A stretch of DNA of 21,982 bases, taken from the NCBI GenBank assembly GCA_030599055.1, contig JAUVOS010000008.1, forward strand, positions 1 through 21,982. The letters run 5' to 3'. A program made the translations under genes and the position numbers. This document shows positions 12,943 through 19,944 of the stretch, in pieces; positions within the stretch are counted from its first letter, which is position 1; every line of letters starts with the position of its first letter. The notes beneath the pieces were generated by a model. That model saw nothing but the letters and a program-made list of their open reading frames with translations. It was not told where the DNA came from and searched no databases. Source of the stretch: Lutibacter sp. (GTDB taxonomy: Bacteria; Bacteroidota; Bacteroidia; Flavobacteriales; Flavobacteriaceae).

Positions 12943-14694
12943 TTATATCGTTTTACCAGAACTCATATTAGTTTTTAATTTTATCTGTTTTATAAGTACT
13001 TCAGCTACTCGGAAAGAGTTGGCATAAATAGTCCAAGTGTAGGTTACACTTCCACCGGTAGGAATAAAACTACCATCGGTTATATACAGGTTTTCTACTT
13101 CGTGAGATTTACAATTCTTATCTAAAACAGATTTTTTAGGATCGTTTCCAAAACGACAGCCTCCTACAACAAGGTTAGGTGGGGCGCCTCCCGAAATACT
13201 TGAATTGATGTTTTTCGCACCCATTTCTTGAAGTAAATCCTCTGCTTTTTTCGCAAGATAATTACCTACTTTGAGGTCGTGTTTGTGATAACCTAATCGG
13301 ATACGAGCTACTTGGTCACCCCATTTGTCTTTTACTTTTGGGTCTAAGGTGATAAAGCAATCATCAGTGGGCAACCAATCTGCAAATACTTCAAATTTAA
13401 GTCTGCGTTGTTTGGTAAAATAGTCTTTTAGCTTCTTTTTTAAAGCAGGACCAAAGACCAAATTACCCGAATCATCCCATTTTTGCCGAATAGCTTTTGA
13501 AGTAGCATTGGCGTGTTCAAAGAGGAAATCTACTGTTCCGCCTTTCGCTTTTCCATTAAATTTTTCGTCATCAATTTCGTACCAATGATGTATGGAACGA
13601 TTTACAAAAACCCCTGGAATTTTCAATTCCTTGACTTCTTGTTTTGTAAGATCCTCGTAAAAAAACTGCCCAGATCCTGTACCACCTGCAGAAAATATGA
13701 GGTTTTTACCTACCTGTCCATTATTGTTAGCGAGCCCATTTGGAAAATCTTTGTTTTTGCTCAATAATAATAGACGTGAAGTTTCTATAGCTTGAGCAGC
13801 TATAACAAATATTTTGGCTTCAATTACTTGTATATTTTTGTCAGAATCATAATAATAAGCCTTACGTATTTTCCCCTTTCCGTTTGTTTCTAAATGATAC
13901 ACTTTAGAATTAGCTAGAATTTTAAGATTACCCGTTTTTAACGCTTTATTGAGCAAAGCGGCTCTTGAACTTCCTTTAGCATCAGAGGCGCATCCATAAC
14001 TTCCACAATAATTAGAATAAACGCATGAACTTCTGTCTTTTTTAGGTTTTGATAAAATAGCTCGTGGTATGGGTGCAATAGTGTAGCCTAATTTGTCCGC
14101 TGCTATGTCAATCCATCTTGAGATGACATTTTCTGCTAATGGCGGGTAGGGGAAATCTTTGGTAGAACGTTCTTCTTGGAATTTGTGATTAATTACTTTT
14201 CCGGATACGCCAACTACTTTTTCAACCTTTGCGTAGTAGGGTTCTAGTTCTTTATAGGATATAGGCCAATCAACAGTATTTGCCCCTTTAATCGCACCAT
14301 ATTTTGATAATAATCTGAAATCATCGGGTTTCATTCTGTGGAAGTAACCACTCATAAAATTGGAGGATCCACCAACTAAACTTCCATTCCAAAAATCTTT
14401 TCCTGTTTTGTAGTTCGATTTTGCTTCCCATTCTCCATTGCTGTTTTTAGTTTCCAAAACTTGAGGTTCGTCTTTAAGATTTGGTGTATAAACACTTCGT
14501 CTTACTGCTGTAATCTCATCTTTAGTGAAATCTTTAGTTTTAAACCAAGGACCTTTTTCTAAAACCACCACTTTGTAACCGGCTTTTGAGAGTTCATAAG
14601 CTACTGGACCTGCTCCGGCGCCACTACCAACTATACAGATGTCGTATGAATTGGTTTTTATTTTTTGTTTCTCGTTTCTTGTTTCTTTGATCAT
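12943..14694 (-). CDS. GMC family oxidoreductase (gluconate/sorbitol dehydrogenase-type flavoprotein)
   Basis: A 583-residue FAD-dependent dehydrogenase. The N-terminal FAD motif ICIVGSGAGAGPVAYEL (19-35) is followed by the ribose-binding glutamate E46 in VVVLEKGPW. GGSSNFMSGYFHRMKP corresponds to the GMC signature 1 region. A cysteine-bearing stretch SNYCGSYGCASDAKGSSR lies mid-protein, and the C-terminal FAD/active-site region has GGCRFGNDPKKSV and ENLYITDGSFIPTGGS. It has no signal peptide of its own; the partner encoded just upstream carries a Tat signal, so co-export as a folded complex is likely. Start and stop overlap the partner as TAATG, which points to translational coupling. The usual NP in the C-terminal GGxNPTxTI motif reads TY here, so the active site may differ from gluconate dehydrogenase. 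The substrate (sugar, alcohol or sugar acid) is unknown. Confidence 0.9.
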   Translation of the reverse strand: MIKETRNEKQKIKTNSYDICIVGSGAGAGPVAYELSKAGYKVVVLEKGPWFKTKDFTKDEITAVRRSVYTPNLKDEPQVLETKNSNGEWEAKSNYKTGKDFWNGSLVGGSSNFMSGYFHRMKPDDFRLLSKYGAIKGANTVDWPISYKELEPYYAKVEKVVGVSGKVINHKFQEERSTKDFPYPPLAENVISRWIDIAADKLGYTIAPIPRAILSKPKKDRSSCVYSNYCGSYGCASDAKGSSRAALLNKALKTGNLKILANSKVYHLETNGKGKIRKAYYYDSDKNIQVIEAKIFVIAAQAIETSRLLLLSKNKDFPNGLANNNGQVGKNLIFSAGGTGSGQFFYEDLTKQEVKELKIPGVFVNRSIHHWYEIDDEKFNGKAKGGTVDFLFEHANATSKAIRQKWDDSGNLVFGPALKKKLKDYFTKQRRLKFEVFADWLPTDDCFITLDPKVKDKWGDQVARIRLGYHKHDLKVGNYLAKKAEDLLQEMGAKNINSSISGGAPPNLVVGGCRFGNDPKKSVLDKNCKSHEVENLYITDGSFIPTGGSVTYTWTIYANSFRVAEVLIKQIKLKTNMSSGKTI

Positions 14695-15332
14695 TAGTTA
14701 TTTTGTTGTACTGTTTTAAATATTTCATCGTACCTTGTTTCCTTAGTTGGTCTCGGATATCCTGCATCATGTTTCAACCATTTTCTGCCAATTTCATTTG
14801 TATTAAAACCATAAATTGGATCAGAAATCATGGCTTCAAAAATCAATGTAAGCACCACCGATAGCCAGTTCTCTCCCCAATTTGTTTTTGAAATAGTATG
14901 AACTAGTTGTACTTGTTCTCTTTTTGATAATTTTAAAAAATGAGTGTTTTTTTCCTCCTCTGCTGTTTCATCAAGCCATTTTAGTCCGTTAATAACATAT
15001 TGATTTTCTTCAGGGTCAATACGTTCGTCTGAGAGGACCCAAAGTAAATATTTATCGGCATTAAAATCTAGTGCACCTGGGCTATTTTCATCTTTTGGAA
15101 AAAGAATATTTTGTACGGCAATTGCAATGGTAAGCTGTTTTTTATTTAGTACGGTGGAATAATCCGATTTATTATTAATACAACTTTGCAAAAGTGTCAT
15201 TTGTGATAATGCACCGAGTGCTAATGAACTTCTTATAAAATTTCTTCTAGAAACTTGACCTGTGGTGAATTCCTTAATGGATTGAGGAATTACTTTATCT
15301 TGTATATTTTTCATAAATTTGTTCTCACTCAT
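14694..15332 (-). CDS. Gluconate 2-dehydrogenase subunit 3 family protein with Tat signal and lipobox
   Basis: The small partner subunit of a periplasmic GMC dehydrogenase, 212 residues. The N-terminus carries a twin-arginine motif SRRNFIRSS (28-36), a hydrophobic stretch LALGALSQMTLLQ and a lipobox-like LLQSC with C51, so it is probably exported folded and lipid-anchored. The rest is helical and matches the subunit 3 pattern (KQLTIAIAVQNILFPKDENSPGA, LKWLDETAEEEKNTHF, TKTNWGENW-like region and a C-terminal YPRPTKETRYDEI). It overlaps the GMC gene by one base. Only 43 bp separate its start from the divergent ECF sigma factor. The third subunit known from gluconate dehydrogenase, a multihaem cytochrome c, is not present here, so the electron acceptor is unclear. 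Confidence 0.88.
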   Translation of the reverse strand: MSENKFMKNIQDKVIPQSIKEFTTGQVSRRNFIRSSLALGALSQMTLLQSCINNKSDYSTVLNKKQLTIAIAVQNILFPKDENSPGALDFNADKYLLWVLSDERIDPEENQYVINGLKWLDETAEEEKNTHFLKLSKREQVQLVHTISKTNWGENWLSVVLTLIFEAMISDPIYGFNTNEIGRKWLKHDAGYPRPTKETRYDEIFKTVQQNN

Positions 15333-15375
15333 TTAGACTGTAAACTTAATCAAAACTTACAAGAGTAGCTTAAAT
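15333..15375. promoter_or_regulatory. Compact divergent promoter region with AAACTTA direct repeat
   Basis: The 43 bp between two divergent start codons contain AAACTTA twice (15342-15348 and 15353-15359), 11 bp apart, about one helical turn. No TAnnTTTG box is evident within it, which fits control by an alternative (ECF) sigma factor. The assignment rests on position and the repeat only. Confidence 0.45.
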
Positions 15376-15942
15376 ATGGCTAGTACAAAACATAATTTGC
15401 AACCTGAAAAGTGGGTTGATTTACATGGTGATTATCTTTTTCACTATACTCATAGTCGTATTAGTGATCGTGAAATGGCCAAAGATTTGGTGCAAGAAAC
15501 TTTTTTTTCGGCATTACAAGCTGCTTCTAATTTTCAAGGAAAATCAAATGAACGGACTTGGTTAACGGCTATTTTAAAAAGAAAAATTATTGACTATTAT
15601 CGGAAAATAAACTCAAAAAAGGGAAAAGCAGAAGTTTATATGAGTTTTTATGAAGAAGGGGATAAAAAAGGAAAATGGATTGAAGAGTGTGTTCCGCAAA
15701 ATTGGAGAAATGAAGCGGATAGTACCATAGAAAACGATGAACTAAGAAAGATAATTGATTTGTGCATTGATTATTTGCCCGATAGATATGCTATAATCTT
15801 TAAGATGAGAACACTCCAAAATATTCAAACAGATGAAATTTGTAAGGAATTAGAAATTTCAACGTCTAATTTATGGGTGATAATACACAGGGCTAGAATG
15901 CAACTACGACAATGCTTAGAAGAGAATTGGTTTAACAAATAA
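15376..15942 (+). CDS. ECF-type RNA polymerase sigma factor
   Basis: A 188-residue sigma factor. Region 2 (about 12-80) shows YLFHYTHSRISDREMAKDLV (20-39) and QETFFSALQAASNF (40-53), followed by ERTWLTAILKRKIIDYYRK (59-77), the typical DLVQETF core-binding and WL..I..N/K.IDYYRK -10-binding elements. Region 4 (about 120-182) shows LPDRYAIIFKMRTLQNIQ (134-151), TDEICKELEIS and NLWVIIHRARMQLRQCL as the helix-turn-helix. A longer linker (about 84-118, rich in Glu, Lys and Trp) separates the two. The zinc-binding anti-sigma candidate starts 12 bp downstream, and the GMC operon diverges 43 bp upstream. The arrangement suggests that this sigma factor, released from its partner, transcribes both its own operon and the dehydrogenase. 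Confidence 0.92.
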   Translation: MASTKHNLQPEKWVDLHGDYLFHYTHSRISDREMAKDLVQETFFSALQAASNFQGKSNERTWLTAILKRKIIDYYRKINSKKGKAEVYMSFYEEGDKKGKWIEECVPQNWRNEADSTIENDELRKIIDLCIDYLPDRYAIIFKMRTLQNIQTDEICKELEISTSNLWVIIHRARMQLRQCLEENWFNK

Positions 15943-15954
15943 TAGAATACTGCA

Positions 15955-16212
15955 ATGAGCAAATTTATGATTTCATGTGATGAAGCTACTACAATTAGTG
16001 ATAAGAATCAGTATGTAGAAGCTACATTTTGGGAACGGATAAGACTAGGTTTTCATCTTATGATGTGCAAAAGTTGCCGAGTTTATGATGAACAGAATGT
16101 TATTGTAACCAAAATCATTGATCAAAAAATTAAAGATAATTCGTCTGAAGTAAAAGACTTGACATCAAATGAGAAATCTGTGATACAAGATAATATAGAT
16201 ACGAAGCTTTAG
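15955..16212 (+). CDS. Small soluble ZAS-type zinc anti-sigma factor candidate
   Basis: An 85-residue protein without a membrane segment, encoded 12 bp after an ECF sigma factor. It starts with MISCDEATTIS, a typical anti-sigma N-terminus, and contains HLMMCKSC, the H-x3-C-x2-C motif of ZAS domains. The putative ligands C8, H34, C38 and C41 have the same spacing (26, 4, 3) as the zinc ligands C11, H37, C41 and C44 of the redox-sensing anti-sigma RsrA of Streptomyces. The second half (about 50-85) is acidic and charged, with no recognisable sensor domain. I infer cytoplasmic inhibition of the neighbouring sigma factor, released on thiol oxidation or loss of zinc. Direct evidence is lacking, but the context is strong. 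Confidence 0.75.
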   Translation: MSKFMISCDEATTISDKNQYVEATFWERIRLGFHLMMCKSCRVYDEQNVIVTKIIDQKIKDNSSEVKDLTSNEKSVIQDNIDTKL

Positions 16213-16262
16213 TCTCTTAAGAATTATATGAGTTTCTTGGTAACTACTCAGCCATGTTTGTC

Positions 16263-16441
16263 TCGCGCAAAGACGCAAAGACGCAAAGAAATACGTAATC
16301 TTTTTCCTTTTTTTAGAAAATGGTATCAAGAGATACAAAGATGAATGCAAACCATTCATAAAACTTTATGTTCTTGTCTGCCTTTATATTTGTAAAAAAC
16401 AAGAGTAAAAAACCCTGCTTAGCGTCTTTGCGCCTTTGCGT
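16263..16441. repeat. Inverted octamer-repeat element (CGCAAAGA type) with internal hairpins
   Basis: The left end has three octamers GCGCAAAG ACGCAAAG ACGCAAAG (16265-16288). The right end has the inverted form GCGTCTTTGCGCCTTTGCGT (16422-16441). Between them lie smaller perfect inverted repeats: GTATC-AAGA-GATAC (16323-16336), AATGGT/ACCATT (16319-16356) and TCTTGT/ACAAGA (16372-16404). No plausible coding frame is seen in this 370-bp gap (16213-16582). CGCAAAGA tandem octamers are widespread in bacterial intergenic DNA. The paired ends here suggest a small non-autonomous element or a structured RNA. Confidence 0.6.
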
Positions 16442-16515
16442 GAAATACATTTTTAAAAACTCTTACGGGTGAATAGTTACGTTTCTTGTTTTAATTGTAG
16501 CGTAAAATAAACCAA

Positions 16516-16560
16516 AAAAAACACCCAACAGGTCTTGAATAAACCAATTGGGTGTTTTTT
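16516..16560 (-). terminator. Terminator of pntAB (symmetrical, possibly bidirectional)
   Basis: AAAAAACACCCAA (16516-16528) and TTGGGTGTTTTTT (16548-16560) form a perfect 13-bp stem whose arms give a T run on either strand. It lies 22 bp past the pntB stop on the minus strand and could also stop rightward transcription from the sigma/anti-sigma genes. Confidence 0.85.
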
Positions 16561-16582
16561 ATAATTTAGGTTGTTTTTACAA

Positions 16583-17980
16583 CTATGACTTTAAAGCCAT
16601 ATTTATCTTATCAACACTATCTTTTGCATCTCCATATAGCATATCAGCATTGTCTTTAAAGAATAGTGGGTTTTGTACACCGGCATAACCTGTTGCCATA
16701 GAGCGTTTCATAACGATAACTTTTCTAGCCTCCCAGACTTTAATAACTGGCATTCCATAAATCGGACTTGATGCGTCGGTTATAGCTCCAGGGTTTACAA
16801 TATCATTAGCTCCGATAACCAAAACGACATCCGTCTCAGCCATATCGTCATTTACTTCTTCCATTTCCAAAACAATATCATAGGAAACATTTGCTTCGGC
16901 TAGTAACACATTCATGTGCCCCGGCAATCTACCTGCAACAGGATGAATTCCAAATGTTACTTTTTTACCTTCTTTTTGTAGCATCTCAACTAAATCATAA
17001 ACCGGATATTGTGCTTTGGCAACCGCCATTCCATAACCTGGAACGATTAATATATTATTTGCTTCTTTCAACAATTCACCAACTTCTTCATGAGTGGTTG
17101 AAGTAACTTCTCCTTCAATTTCTTCATCGTTACTTGTTATAGGAGTCGCCCCAAAACCACCAAAAATAACAGAAAGGAAGGACCGATTCATAGCTTCACA
17201 CATGATAATAGATAATATAGCACCTGAACTTCCTACTAAAGCACCGGTAACAATTAAGAGATCATTTCCTAACATAAAACCTGCGGCTGCGGCTGCCCAA
17301 CCTGAATAGGAGTTAAGCATAGAAACAACGACCGGCATATCAGCTCCTCCAATTGCCATCACGAGCATTACTCCAATAAAGGATGCAATGGCAGTCATTA
17401 TATATAAATATATCATTCCATCTGTTCCATGTGCCATTGTAAAGAGAACGCCTAGAACAATAGAAATAACTACCAAGGTGATATTTACAACATGTCTTCC
17501 CGGATAAACCAATGGTTTACTACGTATCTTGCCGTCGAGTTTACCCCAAGCTATAATGGATCCTGTAAAAGTGATTGCCCCGATAAAAACGCCAATAAAG
17601 ACTTCTATTAAATGTATGCTGTGTTCAGAACCTTGCAAAGTTTGCGTATGAGGATCTAAGTATGATCCAAAACCAACAAGAACCGCAGCTAATCCAACAA
17701 AACTATGTAGTATAGCTACCAATTGCGGCATGGAAGTCATCTCTACTTTTCTGGCTACAATTATTCCAATTAATGAGGCTATTGCAACAGCAATTATAAT
17801 ATAGGTATAACCTTGTACATCTTTACCTAAAACTGTTGATAAAATGGCAATAGCCATTCCTACCATACCATATAAAACACCTCGTTTTGCCGATTCTTGA
17901 GATGATAAACCTCCCAAACTAAGTATAAAAAGAATACTTGCAAATAAATAAGCAGCTGTTTGTATTTGTACTGAAATCAT
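16583..17980 (-). CDS. pntB: NAD(P) transhydrogenase subunit beta
   Basis: The NADP(H)-binding and membrane subunit of the proton-translocating transhydrogenase, which uses the proton-motive force to make NADPH from NADH. The 465 residues match E. coli PntB (462). About the first 270 residues form eight to nine membrane helices (AAYLFASILFILSLGGL at the start, and a conserved SYSGWAAAAAGFML). The C-terminal domain III has the NADP-binding IVPGYGMAVAKAQYPV, then GIHPVAGRLPGHMNVLLAEA, VLVIGANDIVNPGA and KRSMATGYAGVQNPLF, all hallmark segments. Its start lies 3 bp after the pntA stop, so the two are co-translated in the usual order. Confidence 0.97.
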   Translation of the reverse strand: MISVQIQTAAYLFASILFILSLGGLSSQESAKRGVLYGMVGMAIAILSTVLGKDVQGYTYIIIAVAIASLIGIIVARKVEMTSMPQLVAILHSFVGLAAVLVGFGSYLDPHTQTLQGSEHSIHLIEVFIGVFIGAITFTGSIIAWGKLDGKIRSKPLVYPGRHVVNITLVVISIVLGVLFTMAHGTDGMIYLYIMTAIASFIGVMLVMAIGGADMPVVVSMLNSYSGWAAAAAGFMLGNDLLIVTGALVGSSGAILSIIMCEAMNRSFLSVIFGGFGATPITSNDEEIEGEVTSTTHEEVGELLKEANNILIVPGYGMAVAKAQYPVYDLVEMLQKEGKKVTFGIHPVAGRLPGHMNVLLAEANVSYDIVLEMEEVNDDMAETDVVLVIGANDIVNPGAITDASSPIYGMPVIKVWEARKVIVMKRSMATGYAGVQNPLFFKDNADMLYGDAKDSVDKINMALKS

Positions 17981-17983
17981 AAT

Positions 17984-19519
17984 TTATTTTTTAAACATTT
18001 TTAACATACGATGTGTTACAAAAAAACCACCGACAATATTTATACTTGCGACAAGAATAGCAACAAAAGCTATTATTGTCATAGGGCTGGATAGATTATC
18101 CTGAGTTTGTAGTAAACCTCCAATAACAATAATTCCACTAATAGCATTCGTAACAGCCATAAGTGGTGTGTGCAATGCATGAGATACATTCCAAACTACT
18201 TGCCAACCAATAAAGATTGACAACACAAATACCGTAAAATGACCCATAAAATCAGAAGGAGCTACTTTACCTAAAAGAAATAAGAAAACTCCAATTACTA
18301 TTAAACTAATTAGTGTTGATTTTGCTTTTTTCTTAGTAATTTCTTCAGGGGTTGGTTTGTCATCAACAATTTCTTTTATTTCTTCTTTTGGCTTTTGAGG
18401 ACTCACAGGAAGTGGCTCCGGTGGCCAGTTGATTTTTCCATTATAAGTAACCATGGCTCTTGATACGACATCATCTTCCATATCAATTGCAAAATTTTCA
18501 TTTTTGCCCATATCATCTAATAAATGACATAAGTTATTTCCATATAGCTGACTTGCTTGTGATGGTAATTGACTTAGTTTCCCAACTATTATCACTCCAT
18601 TATCAGTTGTGATAACTTCATTGTCAACAGTAAGTTCACAATTTCCTCCGGTTGAAGCTGCCAAATCAACAATTACTGAACCGGGTTTCATTACTGCCAC
18701 ATGTTCTTTAAGAATTAAAGTCGGTGCTTTTCTGCCGGGTATTTGAGCTGTAGTAATAATAATATCAATTTCTTTGGCTTGTTTTTTAAATAATGTCATT
18801 TCTGCTTCGATAAACTCTTTACTCATCACTTTAGAGTATCCTGAGTCCGTAGCGCCATCTTCTTCGATTTCGACTTTTAGGAATTGAGCACCCATACTTT
18901 GTATTTGCTCTTCAACTTCCATACGCGTATCAAAAGCTCTAACGATAGCACCGAGTGAATTGGCTGTTCCAATAGCAGCAAGACCTGCGACTCCGGCACC
19001 AATAACGAGAACTTTAGCAGGGTCAACTTTTCCGGCAGCAGTTATTTGTCCGTTTAAAAAGCGACCAAAATAGTTGGCACTTTCAATAACGGCTCTATAA
19101 CCCGCAATGTTTGCCATGGAAGAAAGCACGTCCATTTTTTGTGCTCTTGAAATCCTTGGTATAGCGTCCATTGCTATGGCGTTTACTCCTTTCTTGGATA
19201 ATTCTTTTAGTAATTCAGGATTTTGTGCTGGCCAAAGGTAACTGAGCATTACTTGACCTTTATGCATCATTTTAATCTCTTTTGAATTTGGCGCTTGAAC
19301 CTTTAAAATGATATCGGCAATTTTATAAATTTCTTTAGCTGTATCTAGAATTTGAGCTCCAGATTCAACAAAAGATTCGTCAGAGAAATTAGACTTAAGG
19401 CCCGCTCCCTTCTCTACAAACACATCAAACCCCTGTTTTTTTAGTCTTAAAACAGTTTTGGGTGTTGCTGCAACACGTAATTCATTCGTGTTTATTTCAA
19501 CAGGAATACATACTTTCAT
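17984..19519 (-). CDS. pntA: NAD(P) transhydrogenase subunit alpha
   Basis: The NAD(H)-binding subunit of the same enzyme, 511 residues against 510 in E. coli. Domain I (about 1-380) is related to alanine dehydrogenase. It starts MKVCIPVEINTNELRVAATP and contains RISRAQKMDVLSSMANIAGY (122-141) and the Rossmann motif LVIGAGVAGLAAIGTA (171-186) followed by VRAFDTR, as in NAD-binding transhydrogenases. After a Pro/Lys-rich linker (about 370-405) come about four membrane helices (ISLIVIGVFLFLLGKVAP and three more), so alpha is the single-chain fused form and not the split PntAA/PntAB form. Together with pfkA, gapA and pta-ackA it makes this region rich in redox and energy metabolism, although it is a separate transcription unit. 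Confidence 0.97.
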   Translation of the reverse strand: MKVCIPVEINTNELRVAATPKTVLRLKKQGFDVFVEKGAGLKSNFSDESFVESGAQILDTAKEIYKIADIILKVQAPNSKEIKMMHKGQVMLSYLWPAQNPELLKELSKKGVNAIAMDAIPRISRAQKMDVLSSMANIAGYRAVIESANYFGRFLNGQITAAGKVDPAKVLVIGAGVAGLAAIGTANSLGAIVRAFDTRMEVEEQIQSMGAQFLKVEIEEDGATDSGYSKVMSKEFIEAEMTLFKKQAKEIDIIITTAQIPGRKAPTLILKEHVAVMKPGSVIVDLAASTGGNCELTVDNEVITTDNGVIIVGKLSQLPSQASQLYGNNLCHLLDDMGKNENFAIDMEDDVVSRAMVTYNGKINWPPEPLPVSPQKPKEEIKEIVDDKPTPEEITKKKAKSTLISLIVIGVFLFLLGKVAPSDFMGHFTVFVLSIFIGWQVVWNVSHALHTPLMAVTNAISGIIVIGGLLQTQDNLSSPMTIIAFVAILVASINIVGGFFVTHRMLKMFKK

Positions 19520-19589
19520 ATCGATGCTTTAGAGTTAATATTATTTATTTTTAAATAGTTGTTATTTTTTATAGATTTCAAAGATTTAA

Positions 19590-19771
19590 TCGCAGAGCGA
19601 TAGCCTAATAGGGTTTAATTCCCCCGATGCTCTGAATCAAAATTAATAATTGGATTCAACATAATACACCAGTGGCTATGCCTCGGGGCAGTTTATTAAA
19701 CCATAAATCAATTCAATTGGAGTACATGCTATTTCGCCCCTTTTCTTAAAAGTTCGGTGAATAAAACCTGC
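19590..19771 (-). repeat. Multi-hairpin intergenic element, copy B
   Basis: Contains CAGAGC/GCTCTG (19593-19634) and TGCC-TCGG-GGCA (19679-19690). On the minus strand the blocks GTTTTATTC, GGGGCGAAA, CCAATTG, GGTTTAATA occur in the order seen in copy A at 10561-10690. It occupies much of the 425-bp gap 19520-19944, in which I see no gene. If the -7 box at 19810-19817 is right, the element lies in the pntAB leader RNA. Confidence 0.6.
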
Positions 19772-19809
19772 CACTTACATTATTGACTTAAATCATAAAA
19801 TAACGATTG

Positions 19810-19817
19810 CAAATTTA
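19810..19817 (-). promoter_or_regulatory. Candidate -7 box of pntAB
   Basis: On the minus strand TAAATTTG matches TAnnTTTG exactly. No convincing TTG is found at -33. It would give a leader of roughly 285 nt containing the multi-hairpin element. Confidence 0.4.
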
Positions 19818-19865
19818 GATAAAAAAACCTTGAATAATAAGTGATAATAATCATTTTTTTTAGTA

Positions 19866-19887
19866 AGAAAACCCCTTTTTAAAGGAG
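19866..19887 (-). terminator. Candidate terminator after the class V aminotransferase gene
   Basis: On the minus strand CTCCTTTAAAAAGGGG folds into a short stem with one wobble pair and is followed by TTTTCTT. It is 58 bp past the stop codon. The stem is short, so support is moderate. Confidence 0.45.
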
Positions 19888-19944
19888 GACTATTCTAATT
19901 AATCAATCTAAAAAGTTATTCGATGATTGTTCTTTTATATTCTT

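Noticed and set aside
16165..16359. Minus-strand frame of 64 codons in the 16.2-16.4 kb gap
   Set aside because: It runs through the CGCAAAGA octamers and the end of the anti-sigma gene, with no family features or start signals.
16263..16441. Possible CRISPR array because of short direct repeats
   Set aside because: Repeats are contiguous 8-mers without spacers and appear in inverted orientation at the two ends. There are no cas genes.
19834..19856. Fur-box-like sequence GTGATAATAATCATTT
   Set aside because: Only a partial match to the Fur consensus, in very AT-rich DNA. It lies upstream of the inferred pntA start and has no iron-related target.
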